A DNA stretch of 6,309 bases from JBOHHR01 sp050740975 (GTDB lineage: Bacteria > Pseudomonadota > Gammaproteobacteria > JBOHHR01): the NCBI GenBank assembly GCA_050740975.1, contig JBOIEE010000358.1:1-6309 (forward strand), in the 5' to 3' direction. Below are positions 1-5,692 of this stretch, in pieces. Position numbers and translations under genes: made by a program. A model generated the notes under the pieces. It was given only the letters and a program-made list of their open reading frames with translations. It did not search any database and had not been told where the DNA came from. Numbering within the stretch: the stretch's first letter is position 1; each line of letters opens with the position of its first letter.

Positions 1-126
1 TTAGCGCCCACGGTGGTGGTCGCACTGCGACGATTCGAGGACGAATTAGGCAGCGGTGCCCTGGTCACTGTGGACCCGGCCCGTGCACGCGCGCGAGTTC
101 TGCCCTTCGACGAGGGGCCGCGATGA
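1..126 (+). CDS. DUF5615-like PIN-type protein, C-terminal fragment (cut by left edge)
   Basis: The reading frame is open from base 1 to the TGA at 124-126 and gives 41 residues. They include a helix with an FEDEL motif, then GALVTVDPARARARVLPF, then a short tail. The pattern 'GALVTVD..R.R.R.LP' resembles the C-terminus of DUF5615 proteins, small PIN-like putative nucleases often found next to DUF433 antitoxin-like genes and inside type I restriction operons. The catalytic acidic residues would lie upstream of the window, so activity cannot be judged. The stop overlaps the hsdS start as ATGA, so the two genes are almost certainly co-transcribed and translationally coupled. The call rests on a short tail and recalled family pattern. 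The coding frame itself is well supported by the coupling and codon use. Confidence 0.68.
   Translation, partial: LAPTVVVALRRFEDELGSGALVTVDPARARARVLPFDEGPR
112..117 (+). promoter_or_regulatory. Ribosome binding site of hsdS
   Basis: GAGGGG lies 5 nt before the ATG at 123-125, inside the end of the upstream gene. It supports this ATG as the hsdS start and fits the ATGA coupling. Confidence 0.55.
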
Positions 127-1295
127 CGGCTTGGCCAAAGGTGCGGCTGGGGGAGGTGGTTTCCCCTGTGGCGCGGGGTGAAACGCCGTTGCCAGGCACA
201 ACTTATCGGCAGGTTGGCGTAAAGCTCTGGGGTGAAGGCGCGTACGAGCGTGAGTCCATTGACGGTGCACAGACGAAATACGCACAGCTCTTCCGAACGG
301 AAGAGGGGGACATCATCGTAAACAAGATTTGGGCGCGCAATGGTAGTGTCGCTGTCATCTCAGCCCCACTCGCTGGTTGCTACGGGTCAGGCGAATTTCC
401 GATGTTTGCGCCTATTCGCGAGCGACTGGATCCGCGCTGGATGCATTGGCTCACGAAAACACAAGGCTTTTGGTTTCAGTGCGATGATAAATCACGGGGC
501 ACAAGCGGCAAGAACCGCATCCGTCCCGAACGCTTCCTGGAAATCGAAATCCCCCTCTCACCGCTTCCCGAACAACGCCGCATCGTGGCGCGGATCGAGG
601 AGCTGGCCGCCAAAATCCACGAGGCCCGCATCCTCCGCGACCAAGCCGCCGAAGAAGCCGAGGTCCTCATGGCCGTTGCCAGCGCCAAATTGTTCGAGCC
701 AAAGCGCGGCTGGCAGACGAAACAAGTAGGGGACTTTTGTGAGCCACCGCAGTATGGCTATACCGAGTCGGCCACTAAGGAAGCAGTAGGGCCACGCTTC
801 CTTCGCATCACCGACATCCAAGACGGCCGGGTGAATTGGAAACGCGTGCCATATTGTCGTTGTCCAGAACCGGCCAAATATCTCCTCAAGCCAAATGACC
901 TTGTTTTCGCCCGGACGGGAGCAACAACAGGCAAGAGTTTCGTGATTCGACATTGTCCGGAAGCCGTCTTCGCGTCTTACCTGATTCGCCTTCGTGTGCG
1001 CGACACGGTTTCCGTGAATTATCTCTACCGCTATTTCCAGAGTCCGAGTTATTGGGAGCAGATTGCTGACGAAAAGAAAGGAACTGGCCAGCCGAACCTC
1101 AGTGGCTCGAAGCTGGAAAAGCTCAAAGTTCCCATCGCACCGCCCCCAGATCAACGCCGGATCGTGGCAGAGCTGGACGCGTTACAAGCGCAGGTGGACG
1201 CGCTGAGGCGCCTGCAAGCCGAGGCCGCCGCCGAACTCGACGCCTTGCTGCCCGCTGTTCTCGACAAAGCATTCCGCGGCGAGCTACAGGTATAG
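123..1295 (+). CDS. hsdS: Type I restriction-modification specificity subunit HsdS
   Basis: This 390-residue protein would be the DNA-recognition subunit of a type I R-M complex (HsdM2S, with HsdR for cleavage). The architecture is the usual tandem one. TRD1 covers about residues 4-146 and ends in TSGKNRIRPERF and IPLSPLPEQ. The first conserved helical arm is about 148-192 (PLPEQRRIVARIEEL). TRD2 is about 197-338, with the RFLRITDIQDG segment and GTGQPNLSGSKLEKLKVPI. The second arm is 340-388 (PPPDQRRIVAELDAL, then LDALLPAVLDKAFRGEL). The length is normal and no frame damage is seen. The ATG overlaps the stop of the DUF5615-like gene. hsdM is presumably upstream, outside the window, and hsdR is not seen. 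The ends of hsdS and ietS converge, with no obvious terminator between them. The target sequence cannot be inferred. Confidence 0.95.
   Translation: MTAWPKVRLGEVVSPVARGETPLPGTTYRQVGVKLWGEGAYERESIDGAQTKYAQLFRTEEGDIIVNKIWARNGSVAVISAPLAGCYGSGEFPMFAPIRERLDPRWMHWLTKTQGFWFQCDDKSRGTSGKNRIRPERFLEIEIPLSPLPEQRRIVARIEELAAKIHEARILRDQAAEEAEVLMAVASAKLFEPKRGWQTKQVGDFCEPPQYGYTESATKEAVGPRFLRITDIQDGRVNWKRVPYCRCPEPAKYLLKPNDLVFARTGATTGKSFVIRHCPEAVFASYLIRLRVRDTVSVNYLYRYFQSPSYWEQIADEKKGTGQPNLSGSKLEKLKVPIAPPPDQRRIVAELDALQAQVDALRRLQAEAAAELDALLPAVLDKAFRGELQV
573..589 (+). repeat. hsdS intragenic direct repeat, copy 1
   Basis: The 17-mer caacgccgcatcgtggc encodes the QRRIVA motif of the first conserved arm. It matches 16 of 17 bases of the copy at 1152-1168. 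Such repeated arms flank TRDs in type I specificity genes and are known sites of TRD exchange by homologous recombination. Confidence 0.6.
1152..1168 (+). repeat. hsdS intragenic direct repeat, copy 2
   Basis: The 17-mer caacgccggatcgtggc encodes the QRRIVA motif of the second conserved arm. It differs at one base from 573-589 and lies 579 bp away, spanning TRD2. Confidence 0.6.
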
Positions 1296-1312
1296 TCCTA
1301 CGCCATGGAGCC

Positions 1313-1516
1313 TTACACCTGAACAGTCGCAGCAATCTGATTGAGCACGGGCGTGTAGATGTCCGTCTCTACACCGGGGGTTCTGATGCTGACGACCAGG
1401 GCATAACGAGCTGTTTTTCCCCATCTCTCCAAGGCAGGGCGTTCTTTCCACCATCCGAGTACGGGATAAACGGCCACATGGCCGCGTTCGGCCAGTTCTG
1501 CTGCGGTTCCACTTCA
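1313..1516 (-). pseudogene. ietS: Orphaned C-terminal coding part of ietS, downstream of an in-frame TGA
   Basis: The ietS frame meets TGA at 1514-1516 (after ...GSIHSDI) but stays open for 66 more codons to TAA at 1313-1315. The predicted residues run SGTAAELAERGHVAVYPV, then GWWKERPALERW, ARYALVVSIRTP and TDIYTPVLNQ. This reads as genuine protein and matches my recollection of the normal C-terminus of this subtilase family, where 'HSDIW.GTA..LA' is continuous and the interrupted position is tryptophan. A single TGG-to-TGA change (C to T on the + strand at 1514) explains it. No convincing independent start or ribosome site is seen. The product would appear only by read-through, or the TGA is a recent nonsense mutation or a sequencing error. 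Confidence 0.85.
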
Positions 1517-3790
1517 TATGTCGGAATGAATCGATCCCAATACGCGCAAACGCTCACCCAGTACCCATTCCCCGGTATCGCCGGATGCGGACGCCCCATC
1601 ATACTCTTCGTCGCGGGCCTGGCGATTGATGCGTTGCTCGAACGCCTCCAGACTTTCGAGTGAGCGTCTTACATCGAAACGCAGACCGTGAGATTGATAG
1701 CTGTATTTTTTCGACCGGCCGCGTTCGCCGGGATTGGGTTCAACAAAGTAGCAAAGCGTCACCCGCATCTCGACATCGACACCTCCGAGTGCGCTTAGCG
1801 TTTCTGCAGGCCACGGAATGCCGTGATAGTTAATGTCGCGGGTCTTGACTTGATGCCCGTCTTCCTTAAAGAAAGGCTGAAGCTGGTCCTGAGCGATAAG
1901 AGTCAGCGAATCCCTGGCACTCCAGAAAAGATCGTCCTGATTGGGGACGCCATAGCCACAGTAACGGAGAAGCTTGCGATAATCCTCCTTGGTGCGTAAC
2001 GGCGCAAACCTGGCCTTCATCGCCTCAGTCCATTGGGCTGAATGGATCAGCAAGGCCCTGAGCGTCTCTGGCCAAAATTGTGGGTATTCCGCCTGAAGCA
2101 TCGCCGCAAGACGCGCAGCAAGAGCCGTTGCCGCACTCGTGTCCCCGAAGGAAACAAGGCTTTTCCCGAGCGCAAATTCGCGGTGGGTGCTTAGTAACTG
2201 TAGACCATCGTCAATATAGTCCACCGTTCCGTCTTCCGGACTCAGGCTCATGTTGCCGCCTTCCATGACAATATCCGGCTTTATTGGCCAGTTCTTGCCC
2301 CATTCCATCGCGGTACAGCTTGCGGGCGACAAATCGCCTTTGGGAGCGAGCGGTTGCCATCCCGGATATTTTTCCGTATCGAGGATGACTTTTTCTGTGT
2401 AAGCTCCGACCGTGAGCGTGTTCCAGGCCTGCCCGGGATCATGGACGGGGTCGGTCATATTGCTGTACGGGTACTGATGCCGCGCTCCCTGATCGGTATT
2501 TCCCGCGGACACAACAACCAGGCGCCTTTGCTCGTCTTCATAGCCTGATGCCAGGGCATCAATGGTTGCCGACCACGAGGAAGGACGGCCCCGATCGAGG
2601 CCATCGTTACATGTGATGGCCATGCAAAACACCCGTTGTCTCTCAAGCTTTATTTCTACACGGCTTATGCTCTCTCTGGTGATTGCTCCATAAAGATGCT
2701 TGTCTTTGTGGAAGTCCGGACTAGGGGTGACTTTTACGGACTCTATGCGATGTTTCACCAAGATACGTTCGGAAGATGCCAAAGGCTCCGTGAGGTCTCC
2801 ATAGGCCGCAAGACCGGCCATAGGCGTGCCATGACCATACCGGTCGTCAGAACCCCATGCCGGTTCGTAGGTGTGCATGTCATCGGGTGCCGCCACAGGT
2901 TTAAGAAGCGGATGGGCTTGGTTGACGCCGGTATCGAGGACACAAACCGTTGGAGCCTTTTCGTCGGGCGGCTCAAGCCGTTTCAGTGCGTTGTCTATCC
3001 ATTTCTGCTGTTCTATGTGATCCAGCCCCGTGAAAAAAGCGGCGGTATCCTTTGCTTTGCGAACCTCTGCAAAAGAAGCAAGGAGATGAACAGATCGGCT
3101 CATCTGTTCGGGCGTGCCCCGGACAAGCAGCACGGTCCGATCAAGAAAGTGGATAGCCTCCTTGCTGACTGACATCCCAAGCTGCTCTGCATGGTCGCGC
3201 AGGAACGCCTCGTAGTTCATCTGCTCCGAGTTCCGGAGCCAAACCTCCCACCAGATAACCTCGGACGGTGCGGGAAACAGATCTGCCGGATCTGTCCAAA
3301 GCGCTTCAAGCGCGGCTAGCCGGATGTGGGAAATACTCTCTACAAGCGGCTTGTTTTTCGGCTTCCCTTTGCGAGTATCTTCATCCTTGTATGCCGTAAT
3401 CTTGTTAAGGAAGTGCGCAAGTTTGCCTTCGGGCACGAAGACAGTAGCGATGGTCCTGTTGTCTGCGCTTTTGACGGAGCAGAGCTCGATACCGCTCGGC
3501 TGAAATTCTAGGCTGTCGAATTTCAGATCGAAATCAGGCTCACTCTCGAAGGACAGGTAAATTCCGTTAAGGGCATCGAGACCAAAAGCCTTCTGATCCC
3601 GTACGATCCCTCGTACCGATTTCTCGATAGTTGTCAGCTCGCTTATCAATAAGCCTGCATGGTTCTCGCGATCCCGCGGGGGTGTCTTTGTCGGTTTTCC
3701 ACGACCAGACCTGGGACTGGTGAAGCGCTCAGTGCGCGCCGTGTTGGTAACGAGAATATGAGGAAGGCGTTCCCTACTTCCATCAGGCAT
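1514..3790 (-). CDS. ietS: Intracellular subtilisin-like (S8) serine protease IetS, C-terminally truncated by TGA
   Basis: The 758 visible residues would be 825 if the TGA at 1514-1516 were sense. The N-terminal region, about 1-270, has the family signature TSPRSGRG..PPRDRENHA (24-44). The S8 domain, about 278-590, carries catalytic Asp286 in VLDTGV, His320 in YGHGT, oxyanion-hole Asn431 in SAGN and nucleophile Ser552 in GDTSAA. The rest, about 600-758, is a C-terminal region shortened by the TGA. There is no signal peptide or membrane segment, so it should act in the cytoplasm. The ATG at 3790 is the only sensible start, because an in-frame TAA lies 12 bases before it. GAGGAG at 3804-3809 sits a rather long 13 nt away. 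It lies 23 bp downstream of ietA, a two-gene operon. The pair matches IetAS, known from an Agrobacterium Ti plasmid as an incompatibility or toxin-antitoxin-like locus and listed among phage-defence systems. The catalytic core is intact; whether the truncated protein works is unknown. Confidence 0.88.
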   Translation of the reverse strand: MPDGSRERLPHILVTNTARTERFTSPRSGRGKPTKTPPRDRENHAGLLISELTTIEKSVRGIVRDQKAFGLDALNGIYLSFESEPDFDLKFDSLEFQPSGIELCSVKSADNRTIATVFVPEGKLAHFLNKITAYKDEDTRKGKPKNKPLVESISHIRLAALEALWTDPADLFPAPSEVIWWEVWLRNSEQMNYEAFLRDHAEQLGMSVSKEAIHFLDRTVLLVRGTPEQMSRSVHLLASFAEVRKAKDTAAFFTGLDHIEQQKWIDNALKRLEPPDEKAPTVCVLDTGVNQAHPLLKPVAAPDDMHTYEPAWGSDDRYGHGTPMAGLAAYGDLTEPLASSERILVKHRIESVKVTPSPDFHKDKHLYGAITRESISRVEIKLERQRVFCMAITCNDGLDRGRPSSWSATIDALASGYEDEQRRLVVVSAGNTDQGARHQYPYSNMTDPVHDPGQAWNTLTVGAYTEKVILDTEKYPGWQPLAPKGDLSPASCTAMEWGKNWPIKPDIVMEGGNMSLSPEDGTVDYIDDGLQLLSTHREFALGKSLVSFGDTSAATALAARLAAMLQAEYPQFWPETLRALLIHSAQWTEAMKARFAPLRTKEDYRKLLRYCGYGVPNQDDLFWSARDSLTLIAQDQLQPFFKEDGHQVKTRDINYHGIPWPAETLSALGGVDVEMRVTLCYFVEPNPGERGRSKKYSYQSHGLRFDVRRSLESLEAFEQRINRQARDEEYDGASASGDTGEWVLGERLRVLGSIHSDI

Positions 3791-3813
3791 GTGATGTTCT
3801 TATCTCCTCAAGG

Positions 3814-4791
3814 TCATTTCTTTTGAAACCGCTGCCGTTCTTCGATTGCCTTAACAAGATCTCCTTGCGTAAGCTGCTGCCGGTCATGAATGACGGCGTC
3901 CTTAATTGCCGCCTCGCACGCTCTGGTGATGTCCCCATAGCTCAGACCGTGCGCTACCTCCGCCAACCGCTTCCACTGAGGCTTTGATACCTTGAACCCA
4001 GCTAGTTTTGACTTCAAAACGCTGACGATCTCCGTCTCTCCGGGCAGGAGGTACTCGATGACATCGTCAAAACGACGGAACAGCGCATGATCGAGCAGGG
4101 TCGGATGGTTGGTTGCGGCAATGAGCAGGCTGTTCGAGTCGTCCTGCTCGATTAGTTGCAAAAAACTGTTCAGCACACGTCGGATTTCGCCAACGTCGTT
4201 GGTTAACCCACGGTGAGCCCCTATGCTGTCAAACTCATCGAAAAGATATACCCCGCGCACGTCGTTTATGGAATTAAAGATCAGGCGCAGTTTCGCCGCG
4301 GTTTCCCCCATGTACTTGGTCATCAAGCTATCGAGCCTCACCACAAATAGGGGCAACCCGAGCTCACCGGCTATCACGGAAGCTGTAAGCGTCTTACCGG
4401 TACCTGGCGGTCCAATCAGGAGCAATTTCTTGCGCGGAGCCAGTCCATGGGAGCGGATTTTCTGTACGTGGGAATGCTCCTTTATGAGCCGCTGCAAGCT
4501 TGCAGCGATGTCCGGCGCGAGAACCATGTCGGCAAGTCGGAGTTTGGGGTACGTGGCAGCGAGAACGTCCGACAATTCGCCGCGGGGCCTTACAAGAGGA
4601 ATTGGCTGATTGTTCCCCGCCCGTCTGGTAGTTTTCGCCTTATCAATAAGATCGCGCAGCTCTTGAGCTAGCTTTCCGTGCCCCAGCTTGGCCTCGTGCG
4701 CGGCCATTTGCATGGCAATAGACAAGAACCTGGCCTCATCACCGTCCGCGTGCGATTGCAGAAGAGCCTTTAGTTGTTCTCCGCTAGGCAT
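3814..4791 (-). CDS. ietA: AAA+ ATPase IetA, partner of the S8 protease
   Basis: This is a 325-residue single-domain AAA+ ATPase. A helical N-terminal part, about 1-75, precedes the AAA core, about 85-265. The core has Walker A GPPGTGKT (127-134), a pore-loop-like KYMGE (159-163), Walker B VYLFDEFD (181-188, with Asp185 and Glu186), sensor-1 Asn228 in AATNH and arginine-finger candidates Arg239/Arg240 in FRRFD. The C-terminal lid is about 270-325, with GLSYGDITRACEAA. All ATPase residues are present, so activity is expected. It lies 23 bp ahead of ietS in the same direction. In the known IetAS pair the ATPase is thought to control or feed the protease; that role here is inference. The start ATG is preceded by a strong GGAGGAGAGG site. 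Stop is TGA, which argues against general recoding of TGA in this genome. Confidence 0.92.
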   Translation of the reverse strand: MPSGEQLKALLQSHADGDEARFLSIAMQMAAHEAKLGHGKLAQELRDLIDKAKTTRRAGNNQPIPLVRPRGELSDVLAATYPKLRLADMVLAPDIAASLQRLIKEHSHVQKIRSHGLAPRKKLLLIGPPGTGKTLTASVIAGELGLPLFVVRLDSLMTKYMGETAAKLRLIFNSINDVRGVYLFDEFDSIGAHRGLTNDVGEIRRVLNSFLQLIEQDDSNSLLIAATNHPTLLDHALFRRFDDVIEYLLPGETEIVSVLKSKLAGFKVSKPQWKRLAEVAHGLSYGDITRACEAAIKDAVIHDRQQLTQGDLVKAIEERQRFQKK

Positions 4792-4796
4792 GGCTG

Positions 4797-4806
4797 CCTC
4801 TCCTCC
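4797..4806 (-). promoter_or_regulatory. Ribosome binding site of ietA
   Basis: On the - strand this reads GGAGGAGAGG, with its GGAGGA core 9 nt before the ATG at 4789-4791. It supports that start. Confidence 0.6.
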
Positions 4807-4813
4807 GCTAAAG

Positions 4814-4832
4814 CATAGAGAGCTCCTCTATG
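4814..4832. promoter_or_regulatory. Perfect inverted repeat in the ietA leader, operator or RNA hairpin candidate
   Basis: CATAGAGAGCTCCTCTATG has 7-bp perfect arms (CATAGAG/CTCTATG) around a 5-nt centre. It begins 23 bp upstream of the ietA start, just before its ribosome site. A position this close to the gene fits a repressor operator, or a hairpin in the mRNA leader near the Shine-Dalgarno sequence. Which factor would bind is unknown. Confidence 0.45.
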
Positions 4833-4838
4833 TCTTGT

Positions 4839-4855
4839 AACGACTTATTTTCGTT
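4839..4855. promoter_or_regulatory. Weak second inverted repeat upstream of ietA
   Basis: AACGA, a 7-nt loop (cttattt), then TCGTT. The arms are only 5 bp, with weak similarity continuing outwards (TTGT / GGTAA). It may be chance, but it lies next to the stronger palindrome at 4814-4832 in the same AT-rich leader. Confidence 0.2.
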
Positions 4856-4915
4856 GGTAAATCTATGAGAAGGTAATAGTAGGTCTGCAAAAGGGATAAT
4901 AGATCAGTTAGAGGC

Positions 4916-4938
4916 GCGGCGAAACGGCGGCGGAAACG
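4916..4938 (+). repeat. Short near-tandem repeat (11/12-mer)
   Basis: GCGGCGAAACG (4916-4926) is followed directly by GCGGCGGAAACG (4927-4938), the same unit with one inserted G. It sits at the start of the GC-rich block and may be slippage or chance. Confidence 0.35.
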
Positions 4939-5015
4939 GAGGAAGATCACGCCGAACGGGGCCACGAAGCCGGTTGCAGAGATTGGCGAAGCGGGGAGTT
5001 TAACGGAGGGCGGAG

Positions 5016-5090
5016 CCAGCCGAAACCGCTCCTGGACTCGACGCGATGCTGCCCGCCATTCTTGATAAGGCGTTTAAGAGCGAGCTTTAG
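5016..5090 (+). pseudogene. 3'-terminal remnant of a second hsdS gene
   Basis: The frame ending at TAG 5088-5090 reads PAETAPG followed by LDAMLPAILDKAFKSEL. That matches the end of the intact HsdS in this window, LDALLPAVLDKAFRGEL (residues 372-388), at 13 of 17 positions. The DNA (5037-5087 against 1236-1286) matches at 37 of 51 bases by my count, with most changes in third codon positions. It is therefore a diverged homologue rather than a fresh duplication. Similarity fades before about 5016, and an in-frame TAA stands at 5001-5003, so the rest of the gene is absent. The fragment ends only 11 bp from the end of the convergent PIN gene. It marks an old type I locus end or a recombination joint. 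Confidence 0.8.
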
Positions 5091-5101
5091 ACAAGATTGC
5101 T

Positions 5102-5665
5102 TCAAGCCGGCGGCGATTCGCCGAACAGCCGCCGGTAATCCGCCGTAAAATCTTTTGGATAGTCATTAACATAACTCCAATAGGCCACAATACCCCGCAC
5201 CTTGGACATATCGATGTGCCCACAATCCACCATCAATTTGAGCAAGTCCAGGGTCTTCCAGACCGTAACCTCGAAGGTTTCAGCAAGTTGAATCATGTCG
5301 TCATCATCCGTAACCACGGGGATACCGAGCACATAGGCATAACTCAACACGGTTACATCCACGCGCGAGGGGCCAGGAAGCTCTGTCTGGACATGATCCC
5401 ACATGAAATCAAAAATAGTGGGAAGTTCATTGCGCTGTTTCTTCGACAGGTTTAGCCGCTTGTCCCGGTTATCCCGATACTTCGGCTCATCCACCCAGGG
5501 AAATTTATGCTGTAGTCGTGGTTCTCTTGCATATTCCCGTTCCAACTCAGGTAATACGTATAGGCAAGAGTTCTCTTCCCCGAAGGGTTCAAACAAGAGA
5601 GGGTGGATGTTTTTGGCGAGGCGAAAGTAGCTGTTGGAGTCAAGTAGCATTTTGGATTGCGCCAC
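5102..5665 (-). CDS. PIN-domain protein, putative ribonuclease
   Basis: This 187-residue protein has the PIN pattern of spaced acidic residues. Asp9 is in LLDSNSYF, Glu40 in LPELERE, Asp103 in SRVDVTVLSYAYVLGIPVV, and an acidic run TDDDD (119-123) completes the metal site. PIN domains are Mg2+/Mn2+-dependent nucleases that usually cut RNA and often act as toxins. The C-terminal part, 130-187, is helical and Trp/Tyr-rich, ending in SPPA. The start is GTG at 5663-5665, with GAGGGG (5670-5675) a tight 4 nt upstream; an internal ATG at residue 6 is the alternative. It lies 27 bp downstream of the ImmA/IrrE-like gene in the same direction, suggesting an operon. Substrate and toxicity are inferred, not shown. 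No separate small antitoxin gene is visible; the upstream peptidase gene is the obvious partner. Confidence 0.8.
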   Translation of the reverse strand: MAQSKMLLDSNSYFRLAKNIHPLLFEPFGEENSCLYVLPELEREYAREPRLQHKFPWVDEPKYRDNRDKRLNLSKKQRNELPTIFDFMWDHVQTELPGPSRVDVTVLSYAYVLGIPVVTDDDDMIQLAETFEVTVWKTLDLLKLMVDCGHIDMSKVRGIVAYWSYVNDYPKDFTADYRRLFGESPPA

Positions 5666-5669
5666 TCAA

Positions 5670-5675
5670 CCCCTC
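5670..5675 (-). promoter_or_regulatory. Ribosome binding site deciding the GTG start of the PIN gene
   Basis: On the - strand this is GAGGGG, 4 nt before GTG 5663-5665. The in-frame ATG at codon 6 would be about 19 nt away, too far for normal use, so GTG is preferred. Confidence 0.45.
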
Positions 5676-5692
5676 GCCTTGCCCCAGGTCAA

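Larger units (their letters stand above)
4833..5015. other. Non-coding stretch between ietA and the hsdS remnant
   Basis: No gene is supported here. The part next to ietA (about 4833-4910) is AT-rich and should hold the ietA promoter. A TATTAT -10-like hexamer on the - strand (4896-4901) has no good -35 partner, and a TTGCAG hexamer at 4885-4890 has no good -10, so I do not place a promoter firmly. From about 4911 to 5015 composition switches abruptly to GC-rich, with the + strand strongly purine-rich. This part includes a near-tandem repeat at 4916-4938. It may be decayed coding sequence or a relic of an insertion. Confidence 0.5.

Noticed and set aside
558..1154. A 198-codon open frame on the - strand
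   Set aside because: It lies opposite hsdS, whose TRD and conserved-arm motifs are unambiguous. Its translation shows no family features.
1296..1312. Bidirectional terminator between hsdS and the ietS tail
   Set aside because: The 17-bp gap has only a 6-bp CCATGG palindrome and no stable stem with a T-run.
1514..1516. TGA decoded as Trp genome-wide, or as selenocysteine
   Set aside because: The DUF5615-like, ietA and PIN genes all end properly at TGA, and Trp elsewhere is TGG, so there is no code change. The position is not a Cys/Sec site in the protease, and I saw no obvious SECIS-like hairpin just downstream.
1369..1602. A short - strand frame overlapping the ietS end, as a possible separate small protein
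   Set aside because: The ietS frame itself continues past the TGA with family-like sequence. The shifted frame gives only low-complexity, unrecognisable residues.
2636..3172. A 178-codon open frame on the + strand
   Set aside because: It is antisense to the S8 protease catalytic region (His320 lies within it). It has no recognisable domain and is explained as a mirror of a strongly supported gene.
1296..5015. A transposon carrying ietSA with terminal inverted repeats and a target-site duplication
   Set aside because: Comparing the two edges by eye showed no inverted ends or matching duplication, and no transposase or integrase is present. Only the hsdS relic suggests a joint.
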